DNA of 64,000 nt from Bradyrhizobium sp. 21 (GCF_023073335.1 NZ_JADPJG010000015.1:401200-465199), one strand, 5' to 3'; shown: positions 50,843 through 62,104, counted from the first letter of the stretch. The notes: generated from the letters alone by a model not told the origin. Translations and numbers: made by a program.

Positions 50843-51298
50843 ATGTCGCGCTCATTGATTGAAATTGGTAGTTGCAATGTGGACCTCGAGCTGCGGCCGA
50901 TCGAGCCGTCCTGGATCATCGAGGGCAACCCGGTGTCGCGCTCGCACATCCTGTCCACCAGCGTTGACGGCACCGCCTCAACCATCATCTGGGCCTGCAC
51001 CGAAGGGCGCTTCAACTGGTACTACGATATCGACGAGACGATCATGATCATGGAAGGATCGATCGTGCTCGAAAGCGACGGCATGCCGCCGAAGCGCTAC
51101 GGCCCGGGCGACGTCATTTTCTTCCGCGACGGCGCGCATGCCAAATGGCATGTCGAAGGCCACGTCAAGAAGATCGCCTTCTGCCGCAAGACCAATCCCG
51201 TGATGATCGGCTTCCTGATCCGCGTCGTCAACAGGCTCAAGCGGATGTTCGTCTCCGCCGGCGAGCGCCGCCCAGCCTCGCTGATGGGTGCCGGTTAG
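50843..51298 (+). CDS. Cupin-domain protein
   Basis: This 151-residue protein has a cupin barrel: the first motif is degenerate (NWYYDIDETIMIMEGSIVLESDG) and the second is GDVIFFRDGAHAKWHVEGHVKKIAF. Metal ligands are incomplete. It has a basic C-terminal tail (NRLKRMFVSAGERR). Such short cupins are sugar- or amino-acid-derivative binding proteins or isomerases; the role cannot be told. An in-frame ATG at 50789 gives a poorer N-terminus. Confidence 0.75.
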   Translation: MSRSLIEIGSCNVDLELRPIEPSWIIEGNPVSRSHILSTSVDGTASTIIWACTEGRFNWYYDIDETIMIMEGSIVLESDGMPPKRYGPGDVIFFRDGAHAKWHVEGHVKKIAFCRKTNPVMIGFLIRVVNRLKRMFVSAGERRPASLMGAG

Positions 51299-51383
51299 AG
51301 CTCCAACAGCAACATTTCAAGGACGCTTCCCAGCGGCTACGACGGAAGTGGGGTCGGGATCAACATCCCGGCCCCTCCTCTCG

Positions 51384-52436
51384 TCATGACGGCAATTCGA
51401 GCCGGTAGACGTCGGTCGCGGTTTGCGAAAACAGCGCCATCTTCTCGGCCTCGCTCAGGGACGCTGCGATGCGCTTGAAGGCGTTGAAGATCACCTGGTA
51501 GCTGCACTGGCCCTTGTCCGGCGGGAAATTGCTCTCGAACATCGCGCGCTTCGCGCCGAATGCCTCGATGCAGGTCTCGACATAGGGCCGCCAGGCCGCG
51601 GCAAGCTCCTCGGATGACGGCGGCCTGTCGCGCAAATGGAAGTCATAGCCGAGCAGGCACATCGCGAGCCCGCCGAGCTTCACCACCACGTTCTCGCATT
51701 TCGCGATCTCCTGGATCGCGGCGCGCCATTGTGGAAACACCTCCCCGCGCCGCCCGGCAAAGCGGCCGATGCCGGCCGGCCCGCCGCAATGGTCGAGCAC
51801 GATTTTGGTGCCGGGGAATGCGCGGGCCAGTTCAGTCAACTCGCCGATCTGCGGATGGAACAGCCAGGCATCGAAGCTGAGATTCAGCGGTGCGAGGCAG
51901 GCAAAGCCTTTGCGAAACGTCGGGTCTTGCAACAATCCCTGCGGTCGGTTCGCATACATGCCGGCGACGATGGGGTCTTCGTCCCAGGCCGAGGAATGCC
52001 GGATGCCGCGGAAGCGCCCGTTGCCGGCGGCAATCTCGGCCTCCAGCACCGGCTTTGCGGCGTCGCCGAGCAGCAGATTGACGTGGCTGACGATGCCGGC
52101 GCAGATCGCGGCCCTGCCGTAACCGCCGCTTGCGCTCATCGCGGCGACGCCGTTGGCGAACTCGACCTCGCCGACGGGCCGGAATGCCTCGGGCCCGTGT
52201 GCGCGATACATCGAGCGGCAGTCGACATAGACGGTGGCGATGATGTTGTGCCCGGAGGCGATATCGGCCGCCATCTCCTCGATCAGATAGCGGTGCCCGC
52301 GATTCCAGAGATGGTGATGGGGATCGACGATCGGCCGTGCGGGATCGATGATCTCCTCCTGATGCAGCGCGAGCCATTCCTCGCGCGGCGCGACGAATAG
52401 CCCGCTCGTGTTGGCGGGCAGACCGCTTGCTGCCAT
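51384..52436 (-). CDS. Amidohydrolase-family metal-dependent hydrolase (COG3618-like)
   Basis: This 350-residue TIM-barrel protein carries the metal-binding DPHHHLWNRGHRYL motif, the RFRGIRHSSAWDED region and the late FPGTKIVLDHCGGPAG and MFESNFPPDKGQCSY segments, the pattern of 2-pyrone-4,6-dicarboxylate lactonase and related lactonases. It hydrolyses a cyclic ester or amide; the substrate is unknown. Confidence 0.88.
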   Translation of the reverse strand: MAASGLPANTSGLFVAPREEWLALHQEEIIDPARPIVDPHHHLWNRGHRYLIEEMAADIASGHNIIATVYVDCRSMYRAHGPEAFRPVGEVEFANGVAAMSASGGYGRAAICAGIVSHVNLLLGDAAKPVLEAEIAAGNGRFRGIRHSSAWDEDPIVAGMYANRPQGLLQDPTFRKGFACLAPLNLSFDAWLFHPQIGELTELARAFPGTKIVLDHCGGPAGIGRFAGRRGEVFPQWRAAIQEIAKCENVVVKLGGLAMCLLGYDFHLRDRPPSSEELAAAWRPYVETCIEAFGAKRAMFESNFPPDKGQCSYQVIFNAFKRIAASLSEAEKMALFSQTATDVYRLELPS

Positions 52437-52553
52437 CGGCGTTCGCTCCCTCTATGCATGCTTCTTGGGCCGGGAGCCTAGCACCTCGTCCTCCGACACA
52501 GCAGAGCGCGTTGCGCAACCGCACCCGTCATCGCGAGCACAGCGGCCGTGTGG

Positions 52554-53075
52554 TCAACCCTTGCGCCGCTTCGCCCTCACATCCACCACCAGCCGCCAGT
52601 CCTTTGCCGTGGCAGGCTTGACCTCACCAAGCCAATGGAAGGAATCGGCTGTGATCTCTGTAAAGCTCCAGCGCGTCAGGTCGCCTGTATCGGTCGTGCC
52701 TTCCTGCACGATGTCGGCGCCGCGGGCACGGCCGATCTGCTGACGGAATACGCTGCGGCCGGGATCGAACCAGGAAATCCGCCACGCATCGATGGAGGGA
52801 TCGTAGACCCGCAACGTCGTGCCGTACCAATTGCCGGCGATCGGCAGGGCTGGGCTGCCTGCCGGGCGCGGAATGATCCAGACGTCCTGCACGGCGCGGC
52901 CCTCCAGCACCCAGCCGAAATGGATCTCGCCGGGGGCGGTGTGTTCCGTACCATCGGGCCCATGGGCGGTGATCCCGGCCTCCCAATCGCCGACGAAGCG
53001 GCCGTAGAGCTGAAGCGCTGCCGCGTGCTCGGGATTCGGTCCGTCCGCGTGCAACAATCTCGCAAAGTCGGTCAT
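52554..53075 (-). CDS. Conserved hypothetical protein
   Basis: This 173-residue protein has an alternating beta pattern with many tryptophans (VGDWEAGITAHGPDG, FGWVLEGRAVQDVWIIPRPA, AWRISWFDPGRSVFRQQIGRARGADIVQEGT). It resembles a small beta-barrel lipocalin-like fold of the DUF1579 sort, without certainty. The ATG at 53075 has GGAG 6 bp before it; the in-frame ATG at 53105 is less likely. Function unknown. Confidence 0.7.
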   Translation of the reverse strand: MTDFARLLHADGPNPEHAAALQLYGRFVGDWEAGITAHGPDGTEHTAPGEIHFGWVLEGRAVQDVWIIPRPAGSPALPIAGNWYGTTLRVYDPSIDAWRISWFDPGRSVFRQQIGRARGADIVQEGTTDTGDLTRWSFTEITADSFHWLGEVKPATAKDWRLVVDVRAKRRKG

Positions 53076-53140
53076 GGCGGTCTCCTGTTGCGAGGAGATC
53101 AGCACGACCGGCCGACAGCCGACTTGGAGAAAATTGCGCG

Positions 53141-53953
53141 TCAGACGCCGTCGAGGATGATCACGGTCGGCGTCGTCGGCAGCGCATCCCGTGTGATCCG
53201 AAACGAGCGCTCGCTGCGCCGGTCGATCTCGAACTGCTGGCCGATCAGCCGCATGAACTCGTCGAGCGGGGTGGCGAAGCGGTGCATCGGCAGCACCACC
53301 GAGGCGCGCAGCCGCTTGGTGATCTCGGAGACACCGTCGAGCGACATGGTGTAGGTGCCGTCGATCGGCACCATCACGATGTCGAGCCGCCCGATCTGGG
53401 CGAAGTGGCTGTCGTCGAGCTTGTGGTGGAGATGGCCGAGATGGCCGATGCAGAGGCCCGCGACCTCGAAGATGAAGATCGAGTTGCCGTCGCGGATCAT
53501 GTTGGTGCCGGAATCATCGCCGAAATAGCGGCGGATGTCGGTGGTGACGTTGCGGATGAAGGTGTCGCCGATCCGCTCCGACACGATGGCCGGCTTGCCG
53601 TCCTCGCCCCAGCCATGCAGCACATGGGGAATGCGCTTGTCGGGAAATAAGGAGTAATGCGTGCCGTGCGCCCGGTTCATGGTGACGACGTCGGGCAACC
53701 GTCCGACCTGGTAGGCGCCGCTATAATCGGTCGCGATACGCAACCCGCCGGGCGTGTCGATGAAATAGGTGGAGTGGCCGGCATAGGTGATCTCGACTTC
53801 CGCCGCGGCTGCCGTCTGCCGAAACGTCACCGGCATCGCGCGCGGCGCCGCATTCGCCATCGCCAGGCATTCGCTGCGCTGGGGCTGCTGGGCGACGGCA
53901 GGTGAGAGGAATGCGCCTGATAGCGCCAGAGCCGCCGAAACCAGTCGCCGCAT
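53141..53953 (-). CDS. Exported MBL-fold hydrolase (UlaG-like)
   Basis: This 270-residue protein has a signal peptide (LVSAALALSGAFLSPAVA-Q) and an UlaG/ascorbate-6-phosphate-lactonase-like metallo-beta-lactamase fold: ITYAGHSTYFID, DVVTMNRAHGTHYSL (metal ligands), VAGLCIGHLGHLHHKL and VMVPIDGTYTMSLDGV. It is therefore a periplasmic MBL hydrolase with an unknown substrate. Confidence 0.83.
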   Translation of the reverse strand: MRRLVSAALALSGAFLSPAVAQQPQRSECLAMANAAPRAMPVTFRQTAAAAEVEITYAGHSTYFIDTPGGLRIATDYSGAYQVGRLPDVVTMNRAHGTHYSLFPDKRIPHVLHGWGEDGKPAIVSERIGDTFIRNVTTDIRRYFGDDSGTNMIRDGNSIFIFEVAGLCIGHLGHLHHKLDDSHFAQIGRLDIVMVPIDGTYTMSLDGVSEITKRLRASVVLPMHRFATPLDEFMRLIGQQFEIDRRSERSFRITRDALPTTPTVIILDGV

Positions 53954-54058
53954 GATCCGTCCCCGATGACTTCAGGGGAAAGTCTAGCGTGCAATGCAGC
54001 GTGTGGCCAACTGGGCGCGATCAACAGCGCGTCAGTGTCGCACCCTCACGCCGGCCTT

Positions 54059-55584
54059 TTATGATTCACGCCGTGGGCTGAACTTCCAGGTGATGGCGAC
54101 GAGGCTGGCGGTGATCAGGCCACTGATGAGACCGGCGATGGGGAGGGCGAGCAGCAACGCGGCGCTGGCGGCCCAGCCGATCGATGAGAAGGCTTCGGCA
54201 AAGGTCGCAAGCCGTGAAGAAGTCTGGCGGCGGCGGAATTGGCTGCGCCGGGCCTGGACCCGGAACCAGAGCTGGATCGCGGTTGCGGAGGCCGCGCTGA
54301 TGATGACAGCGCCGGCGCTGACTACGGCCTGGAACGGTGAAGCGAAAGCGAGGGCTGCGATCAGCGGGCAGAAAATGACCGAGATTCCGATCAGCACCAC
54401 CTCGATCTTGGCGCGGATGACGCCTGATGGCGTCAGCGGCGCGGTCGCGACCAGGTCGGGCGCGTCCTCGCCCGAAATCGTCAGCCAGGCGAGCCCGCCG
54501 GCAAGCTGTCCCGCCGCCATGACGATGACGGGCGTGATCAGCGTGAGCGCGGCAGAGCTGTCGGCAAAGCTGCGCCACAGCAGCAGCGCCGGCGGCACCA
54601 GATAGAGCAGCTGCATCAGCGTCTGCGAGATCAGCCAGGGATCGCGCCGGAGCAACATGAACTCCTTGCGCCGCAGCGCCTGCTGCCGCGATCCGCCGCG
54701 GAACGGGCGCTCCTTCGCGCGCTTGCTGCCGGCCTTGCCGTAGGCGGCGGCATCGATCGCGGTGTCGGCAAAGCGGCCCGAGAAGATCGCCATGACGCTG
54801 CCGAGCAGCACCAGTCCGAGCGCCAGAAGCAGCATCAGTGCCGCGGTGTCGCCCATCGTCGCCCGCGCTGGCCACCACCAGATGCTGTCGACATCGGGCG
54901 CGTGGGCGGCCACGCTCCCCGAGGTCAGGATGGTGAAGCGCGACAGCGTGCCATAGGACATGATCGCCGCGACCTGGAGCGCGATCACGAAGCCGGCGCC
55001 GATGATCGCGGCGAGGATCTGCGCGACGAAACGTGTCCGCGCCGGTCCGATCAGGCGGAACAGGACGATGGTGATGGCGATCGCGACCGCCGCGGCCGAC
55101 AGGCCCATCGCGACCACGACGCCGAACGCCGCAAGCCAGCGCGGGCCGCCGCCGAACACCAGCACGTCGATGAAGGGCGTCGAGAACAGCAGCGCCATCA
55201 CCGTGACGGTCAGCGCGATCGCGGCAATGCGCACCGAGAACAGATTGGCCAGCGTCGCGGGCGAGGACATGATCAGGTCGAGGTCGGCGCGGGCGTAAAA
55301 CACCCGCGTCACCGATTCGATCGCCTGTGACAGCATCAGTGTCCAGGCGAGGAAGATCGTCGCCGAGATCACGATCAACGAGGATTTGTCGAGCGGCAAT
55401 TGCAGGTCGGCGAAGCGGCCGATCACCGCCCAGGCGGGCACGTGCAGGAGTGCTGCGAAAAACAGCAGGCCGATCATTGCGGCGCGCGTCCGCTTGCGCC
55501 GCCCGCCGGTCATCATCGCGAACCATTCGCGCCAGGCGAGCCGGAGCTCGTGGCGGGCAAACCAGGAGAGCGCGGTGGCCGAGC

Positions 55585-55588
<4 letters not shown>
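54059..55588 (-). CDS. ABC-2-type exporter permease
   Basis: This 509-residue membrane protein has ten or more transmembrane segments. It begins SWFARHELRLAWREWFAMMTGG and has a large cytoplasmic loop rich in basic residues (GKAGSKRAKERPFRGGSRQQALRRKEFMLLRRDPWLISQTLM). It is the membrane subunit of the exporter whose ATPase is encoded just upstream; its ATG overlaps that gene's stop by 4 bp. The exported substance is unknown. Confidence 0.85.
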
Positions 55589-56424
<836 letters not shown>

Positions 56425-56597
56425 GCCCCTTGGACCAATGGCAAGTCACCGTTTGTTGACAGCGCTTGGCGGTTCAGGCTGAATTGGCGAAGGGACGAAT
56501 GGCGCGAACGCAGCGAAACGACTGCGTAGCGACTGAACACAAGATGCGGCAAGGCGGTCAGGAAGAACCGCCGGTTGTGTCGGGAGGATGCGCGGCG

Positions 56598-57473
56598 ATG
56601 CTGGATTTCGTTCAGCAGCTGGTCAGCGGTGTTGCGCTCGGCTGCGTCTACGGCCTGATCGCGCTCGGCTTCGTGCTCGTCTACAAGGCCACCGAGGTCG
56701 TCAATTTCGCCCAGGGCGATTTGATGATGCTGGGCGGCTTCTTCGCCTTCACCTTCATCGGCATGATGGGCCTGAACTACTGGATCGGCTTTGCCGGCGC
56801 GGTGGCGGCGATGGCGCTGTTCGGCATGCTGGCCGAGCGCGTGGTGGTGCGGCCGATCCTCGGCTATCCGCAATTCTCCATCATCATGGCCACCATCGGG
56901 CTCGGCTATTTCCTGCGTTCGGTCTCCGGCATGATCTGGGGCACCGACGATTTCAAGATCGACACGCCCTTCAGCCAGGGCGTGCTCCGGATCGGCGCGC
57001 TGGTGCTCGCCCACGACAAGCTCTCGGTGATCGCGGCCACGATCATCCTCTGCACGCTGCTCTGGCTGTTCTTCAACAAGACCACGCTCGGCACCGCGAT
57101 GCGCGCCAGTTCCGAGAATATGCTGGCGGCCTATTACATGGGCATCCCGGTCAAGCGCGTGGTGTCGATCGTCTGGGCGATCAGCGCGGCGGTTGCGACC
57201 TGCGCCGGCGTGCTGCTGGCGCCGATCACCTTCATCCATTCCAATGTCGGCCTCGTACTTGGCCTGAAGGCCTTTCCGGCCGCCGTGCTCGGCGGTTTCG
57301 GCTCGATCCCCGGCGCGGTCGTCGGTGGCGTGCTGATCGGCGTCATCGAGAGCATGGCCGGCTTCTATCTGGCCGAGGGCTGGAAGGACGTCGCGCCCTA
57401 TGTCGTGCTGCTCGCCGTGCTCTTGCTCAAGCCCGAAGGCCTGTTCGGCCGTCACGTCCGCAAGAAGGTCTGA
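56598..57473 (+). CDS. livH: Branched-chain-type ABC transporter permease LivH
   Basis: This 291-residue permease (LivH family) shows GVALGCVYGLIALGFVLVYKATEVVNFAQGDLMMLGG, the GTAMRASSENMLAAYYMGIPVKRV EAA-like loop and AFPAAVLGGFGSIPGAVVGG. The ATG at 56598 has GGGAGG 10 bp before it; the frame is open from 56466. It is the first gene of a tight transporter operon. In this family the carried substrate may be amino acids, amides, urea or aromatic acids. Confidence 0.94.
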   Translation: MLDFVQQLVSGVALGCVYGLIALGFVLVYKATEVVNFAQGDLMMLGGFFAFTFIGMMGLNYWIGFAGAVAAMALFGMLAERVVVRPILGYPQFSIIMATIGLGYFLRSVSGMIWGTDDFKIDTPFSQGVLRIGALVLAHDKLSVIAATIILCTLLWLFFNKTTLGTAMRASSENMLAAYYMGIPVKRVVSIVWAISAAVATCAGVLLAPITFIHSNVGLVLGLKAFPAAVLGGFGSIPGAVVGGVLIGVIESMAGFYLAEGWKDVAPYVVLLAVLLLKPEGLFGRHVRKKV

Positions 57474-57477
57474 ACGC

Positions 57478-58629
57478 ATGCGCTTCCTGTTCAAGACCGA
57501 CTACGAGGACGACATCAGGCTGTTTCCGCATTCGGGCTATGTCGTCTCCTACGGCATCCTGCTGGCCGTGCTGCTGATCGCGCCCTATGTGGTCTCAAGC
57601 TATCTGATGAGCCAGCTCGTCTTCGTCTGCATCTATGCGACCGTCGGGGTGGCGCTGCTGATCTTGACGGGCTTCACCGGGCAGGCCTCGCTCGGGCATG
57701 CGGCGTTTCTCGCGATTGGCGCGTATACGGCGGCCTATTTGCAGAAATATGGTGTGCCGTTTCCCGTCTATTTCCTTGCCGCGGGCGCCCTGACCGGCCT
57801 GATCGGCGCGTTGGTCGGCTTCCCTGCGCTGCGGCTGCAAGGCATCTACCTCGTCATCGCCACCATCTCCTTTGCCTTCATCGTCGAGGAAATTCTGGCG
57901 CGCTGGGAAAGCGTCACCAATGGCAACGAGGGCATGCGGGTCAAGGCGCTGTCGCTGCTCGGGGTCACAGTCTCACGCGACAGCCCGGCCTTCTATTTCC
58001 TCTGCCTCGCCGTGCTGGTGCTGACCATCGTCGGCACGCTCAATCTGCTGCGCTCGCCGACCGGTCGCGCCTTTGTCGCGATCCGCGACAGTGAGACCGC
58101 GGCGCGCAGCATGGGCGTCAACGTCGCGCTGTACAAGGTGAAGTCCTTTGCGATCTCGGCGGCGATCACCGGCTTTGCCGGCGTGTTGTTCGCCCACAAG
58201 CTCTCCTTCATCTCGCCGGAGATGTTCACGCTGCAGCTCTCGATCGAGTTCATCATCGTGATCCTGATCGGCGGCACCTTCAGCCTGCACGGCGCGGTGC
58301 TGGGCGCGATCTTCATCGTGATGATCGATCCGTTCCTGACCTACCTCAAGGACGACATGCCCGGCATCATCGCCGGCATGGCAGCGACCTTCGGAGCGGG
58401 CACGCAGAGTGCCGCCAACGTCCAGTCCAAGGTCGCGGCCTTCGCCTCGCTCAACGGCCTGAAAGGCGCGATCTACGGCATCATCATCGTATTGTTCGTG
58501 CTGTTCGAGCCGCTCGGGCTTTACGGCCGCTGGCTCAAGATCAAACTCTTCTTCCAGCTGTTCCCGCTCTACAAGCGCGCCACCTTCAAGCGGCAGAAGA
58601 TCTACGTGAAATCGGAGCGCAACCGATGA
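57478..58629 (+). CDS. livM: Branched-chain-type ABC transporter permease LivM
   Basis: This 383-residue permease (LivM family) has GFTGQASLGHAAFLAIGAYTAAYLQKY, RLQGIYLVIATISFAFIVEEI and TGRAFVAIRDSETAARSMGVNVALYKVKSFAISA. It has an extra C-terminal tail with a basic stretch (YKRATFKRQKIYVKSERNR). The ATG at 57478 comes 4 bp after the livH stop. Confidence 0.94.
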   Translation: MRFLFKTDYEDDIRLFPHSGYVVSYGILLAVLLIAPYVVSSYLMSQLVFVCIYATVGVALLILTGFTGQASLGHAAFLAIGAYTAAYLQKYGVPFPVYFLAAGALTGLIGALVGFPALRLQGIYLVIATISFAFIVEEILARWESVTNGNEGMRVKALSLLGVTVSRDSPAFYFLCLAVLVLTIVGTLNLLRSPTGRAFVAIRDSETAARSMGVNVALYKVKSFAISAAITGFAGVLFAHKLSFISPEMFTLQLSIEFIIVILIGGTFSLHGAVLGAIFIVMIDPFLTYLKDDMPGIIAGMAATFGAGTQSAANVQSKVAAFASLNGLKGAIYGIIIVLFVLFEPLGLYGRWLKIKLFFQLFPLYKRATFKRQKIYVKSERNR

Positions 58630-59384
58630 GCTACTTTCGCGCCGAGAATCTCTCATTGCACTTCGGCGGGCTGAAAGCGGTCGATGCGGTGTCGTTCGCG
58701 GTGGAGAAGGGCGAGATCCTCTCGATCATCGGTCCGAACGGCGCCGGCAAGAGCTCGATCTTCAATTTGATCTCGCGGATCTACCGGCCGACCTCGGGCC
58801 GAATCTTCTTCGAGGACCAGGACATCACGGAAGAGCCGCCCTACGACATCGCAAGGCTCGGCATCGCCCGCACCTTTCAGAACATCGAGCTTTTCGAGAA
58901 CGCCACCGTGCTGTCGAACCTGTTGGTCGGCCGTCACCGCCATTCCACCACGCAGCTCTGGCAGGAGCTGCTGTTCCTGCCGAGCGTGCGGGCCAACGAG
59001 AAGGTGCATCGCCGCAGGGTGGAGCAGGTGATCGAGTTCCTCGATCTCGAGCCTTACCGCGACAAGCTGATCTCGGGACTTCCCTACGGCGTGCGCAAGG
59101 TGATCGAGCTCGCGCGTGCGCTGTGCTCGGAACCGAAGCTGATCCTGCTCGACGAGCCGTCCTCCGGCCTCAATGTCGAGGAGACCAGCGACATGTCGTT
59201 CTGGATCCGTGACATGAAGAGCGAGCTCGGCGTCACCGTGCTGATGGTCGAGCACGACATGTCGCTGGTCAACCGCGTTTCCGATCGCGTCATCGCGCTG
59301 AACTACGGCCGGGTGCTGGCGATGGGTTCACCCGCCGAGGTTCAGCAGCATCCCGACGTCGTCGCCGCGTATCTGGGAGCCTGA
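58626..59384 (+). CDS. livG: Branched-chain-type ABC transporter ATPase LivG
   Basis: This 252-residue ATPase has Walker A GPNGAGKS, the LivG-type RIYRPTSGRIFFEDQDIT and IARTFQNIELFENATVLSNLL segments, signature PYGVRKVIELARAL (degenerate) and Walker B LILLDEPSSGLN. Its start overlaps the livM stop. Confidence 0.94.
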   Translation: MSYFRAENLSLHFGGLKAVDAVSFAVEKGEILSIIGPNGAGKSSIFNLISRIYRPTSGRIFFEDQDITEEPPYDIARLGIARTFQNIELFENATVLSNLLVGRHRHSTTQLWQELLFLPSVRANEKVHRRRVEQVIEFLDLEPYRDKLISGLPYGVRKVIELARALCSEPKLILLDEPSSGLNVEETSDMSFWIRDMKSELGVTVLMVEHDMSLVNRVSDRVIALNYGRVLAMGSPAEVQQHPDVVAAYLGA

Positions 59385-59388
59385 CGCG

Positions 59389-60177
59389 ATGGTCGCTGCT
59401 GTCACACCCGAGATCATCCTGAAACTCTCGAACATCGAGAGCTATTACGGGCCGATCATGGCGATCCGCGGCATCTCGCTGGAGGTGCCACGCGGTCGCA
59501 TCGTCACGCTGCTGGGCGCCAACGGCGCCGGCAAGACCACGGTGCTGAAGACCATCTCCGGCATTCTCGACCCGCAGAAGGGCTCGATCGAGTTCATGGG
59601 CAAGCCGATCCAGCGTATGGAGGCTGACAGGATCGTGCGGCTCGGCCTCAGCCACGTGCCGGAGGGGCGTGAAGTCTTCCCGTTCCTCTCCGTGCGCGAG
59701 AATCTGATGATGGGCGCCTATCCGCGCAGGGATCGGGACGGCGTTGCGGAAGATCTGGAACGCGTCTACGGCTATTTCCCGCGGCTGAAGGAGCGCATCA
59801 ACCAGCCGGCCGGACAGCTCTCCGGCGGCGAGCAGCAGATGTTGGCGATCGGGCGTGCGCTGATGAACCGGCCGGCGCTGCTGCTGCTCGACGAGCCCTC
59901 ACTCGGGCTGTCGCCGATCCTGGTGAAGGAGATATTCACCATCATCCGCCGCGTCAACGAAGAGCAGGGCATGTCGATCCTGCTGGTCGAGCAGAACGCC
60001 AAGGTGGCGCTGGAGACGGCGCATTACGGTTATGTCCTGGAGATCGGCCGCATCGTCATGAACGACACCTGCGACCGCTTGATGCATTCCCAGGATATCC
60101 AGGAATTCTACCTTGGCGCCAAGGAACAAGGCGCGAGAGGCGAGCGGCGCTGGAAAAAGAAGAAGACGTGGCGCTGA
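59389..60177 (+). CDS. livF: Branched-chain-type ABC transporter ATPase LivF
   Basis: This 262-residue ATPase has Walker A GANGAGKT, LSHVPEGREVFPFLSVRENL (LivF hallmark), LSGGEQQMLAIGRALM and Walker B LLLLDEPSLGLSP. It forms the nucleotide-binding heterodimer with LivG. A basic, extended C-terminus (KEQGARGERRWKKKKTWR) is unusual. It ends 88 bp before the acyl-CoA ligase ATG. Confidence 0.94.
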   Translation: MVAAVTPEIILKLSNIESYYGPIMAIRGISLEVPRGRIVTLLGANGAGKTTVLKTISGILDPQKGSIEFMGKPIQRMEADRIVRLGLSHVPEGREVFPFLSVRENLMMGAYPRRDRDGVAEDLERVYGYFPRLKERINQPAGQLSGGEQQMLAIGRALMNRPALLLLDEPSLGLSPILVKEIFTIIRRVNEEQGMSILLVEQNAKVALETAHYGYVLEIGRIVMNDTCDRLMHSQDIQEFYLGAKEQGARGERRWKKKKTWR

Positions 60178-60265
60178 ACATTTGATGCTAATGGATTGGC
60201 CCATCCGTACAGTAGACCGCCGGCAAGGCGGCAGCGGAGGGGAAGGCGACAAGGAGGAGACGCGC

Positions 60266-62104
60266 ATGGCCCGACCGGCGGTGCTGACGGTCGCTGATAC
60301 GATCGCGAAGAGCTTTTTGTGCGCCGCGGAGACGCGGGGCAGCAGGCCGGCTATCCGCGAGAAGAAATTCGGCATCTGGCAGCCGACCAGCTGGCGCGAA
60401 TGGCTCGCGATCTCGAAGGAGATTGCCTACGGGCTTCGGGCGACCGGCTTCATGCCGGGTGACGTCGCCTCCATCATCGCCAATGCCGTGCCGGAATGGG
60501 TCCATGCCGACATGGGCATCCTGTGCGCCGGCGGTGTTTCCTCCGGCATCTATCCGACTGACGCATCGTCCCAGGTCGAATATCTCGTCAACGACTCCCA
60601 CACCAAAGTGATCTTCGCCGAGGATGAGGAGCAGCTTGACAAGATTCTCTCCTGTCGCGCGCGCTGTCCGTCGCTGCAAAGGATCATCGTGTTCGACATG
60701 GAGGGCCTCAGCGGGTTCTCCGACGACATGGTGATGTCGCTCGACGAGTTTCGCGCGCTCGGCCGCAACCATATGGCCGGCCGCGAGGCGCTGTGGCAGG
60801 AGATGATCGACAGCCGCAGCGCGAGCGATCTCGCGGTCCTGGTCTACACGTCGGGCACCACGGGGCCGCCCAAGGGCGCCATGCACGCCAACCGCAGCGT
60901 CACGCACCAGATGCGGCACGCCAACGATTTCATCCCGGCGCGGGAGGATGAGGACCGGCTGATCTTCCTGCCGCTCTGCCACGTCGCCGAGCGCATCGGC
61001 GGCTATTACATCTCGGTCGCGCTCGGCTCGGTGATGAATTTTGCCGAGAGTCCGGAGACCGTGCCGGACAATCTTCGCGAGGTGCAGCCGACAATCTTCC
61101 TCGCGGTTCCCCGCATCTGGGAAAAGTTCTATTCCGCCATCACCATCGCGCTGAAGGATGCGACACCGTTCCAGCAATGGGTCTACCGCCGCGCCATCGA
61201 CATCGGCTACCGCATGGTCGATTGCAAGATCGAAGGGAAAGCGCCGCCGCTGTCGCTGCGCCTCGCCAACAGCCTTGCCTACCGGCTCGCCTTCCGCAAC
61301 ATCCGCCGCACGATCGGCCTCGACCGCTGCCGCATCGCCTTCACCGGCGCGGCGCCGATCGCACCGGAGCTGATCCGCTGGTATCTCGCCCTTGGCATCG
61401 GCATCCACGAACTCTACGGCCAGACCGAGAATTGCGGGGTCGCCACCATGATGCCGGCGGAGCGGATCAAGCTCGGCTCGGTCGGCAAGGCGGTGTCCTG
61501 GGGCGAGGTCGCGCTGTCGCCCGACGGCGAGATTTTGATCAAGGGCGACTTCCTGTTCATGGGCTATCTCAACCAGCCGGATAAGACCGCGGAGACCATC
61601 GACCATCGCGGCTGGCTGCATACCGGCGACGTCGGCACCATCGACAACGAGGGCTTCGTCCGCATCACCGACCGGATGAAGGACATCATCATTACCTCGG
61701 GCGGCAAGAACATCACGCCGTCCGAGATCGAGAACCAGCTCAAATTCTCGCCTTATATTTCGGATGCCGTGGTGATCGGCGACCAGCGCCCATACCTCAC
61801 CTGCCTCGTCATGATCGACCAGGAAAATGTCGAGAAGTTCGCGCAGGACCACGACATCCCCTTCACCAACTATGCGAGCCTGTGCCGCGCGACGGAGATC
61901 CAGGACCTGATCTGGCGCGAGATCGAAGGCGTCAACGGCAATTTCGCCCGCGTCGAGACCATCAAGAAATTCTATCTGATCGAGCGCCAGCTCACGCCGG
62001 AGGACGAGGAGCTGACGCCGACCATGAAGCTGAAGCGCGGTTTCGTGAACAAGCGCTACGCCGCCGAGATCGACGCGATGTATCTCGCCCGGGCGGTGGC
62101 TTGA
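60266..62104 (+). CDS. Long-chain acyl-CoA ligase-like AMP-binding enzyme
   Basis: This 612-residue adenylate-forming enzyme has the ATP motif VLVYTSGTTGPPKGAMHANR, IHELYGQTENCG, WLHTGDVGTID and the C-terminal DRMKDIIITSGGKNITPSEIENQLK with its catalytic lysine region. It is of the FAA-type long-chain fatty-acid or bile-acid CoA ligase class. AAGGAGG lies 8 bp before the ATG at 60266. Lying between the LivF gene and the binding-protein gene, it probably activates the acid imported by this transporter (inference). Confidence 0.93.
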   Translation: MARPAVLTVADTIAKSFLCAAETRGSRPAIREKKFGIWQPTSWREWLAISKEIAYGLRATGFMPGDVASIIANAVPEWVHADMGILCAGGVSSGIYPTDASSQVEYLVNDSHTKVIFAEDEEQLDKILSCRARCPSLQRIIVFDMEGLSGFSDDMVMSLDEFRALGRNHMAGREALWQEMIDSRSASDLAVLVYTSGTTGPPKGAMHANRSVTHQMRHANDFIPAREDEDRLIFLPLCHVAERIGGYYISVALGSVMNFAESPETVPDNLREVQPTIFLAVPRIWEKFYSAITIALKDATPFQQWVYRRAIDIGYRMVDCKIEGKAPPLSLRLANSLAYRLAFRNIRRTIGLDRCRIAFTGAAPIAPELIRWYLALGIGIHELYGQTENCGVATMMPAERIKLGSVGKAVSWGEVALSPDGEILIKGDFLFMGYLNQPDKTAETIDHRGWLHTGDVGTIDNEGFVRITDRMKDIIITSGGKNITPSEIENQLKFSPYISDAVVIGDQRPYLTCLVMIDQENVEKFAQDHDIPFTNYASLCRATEIQDLIWREIEGVNGNFARVETIKKFYLIERQLTPEDEELTPTMKLKRGFVNKRYAAEIDAMYLARAVA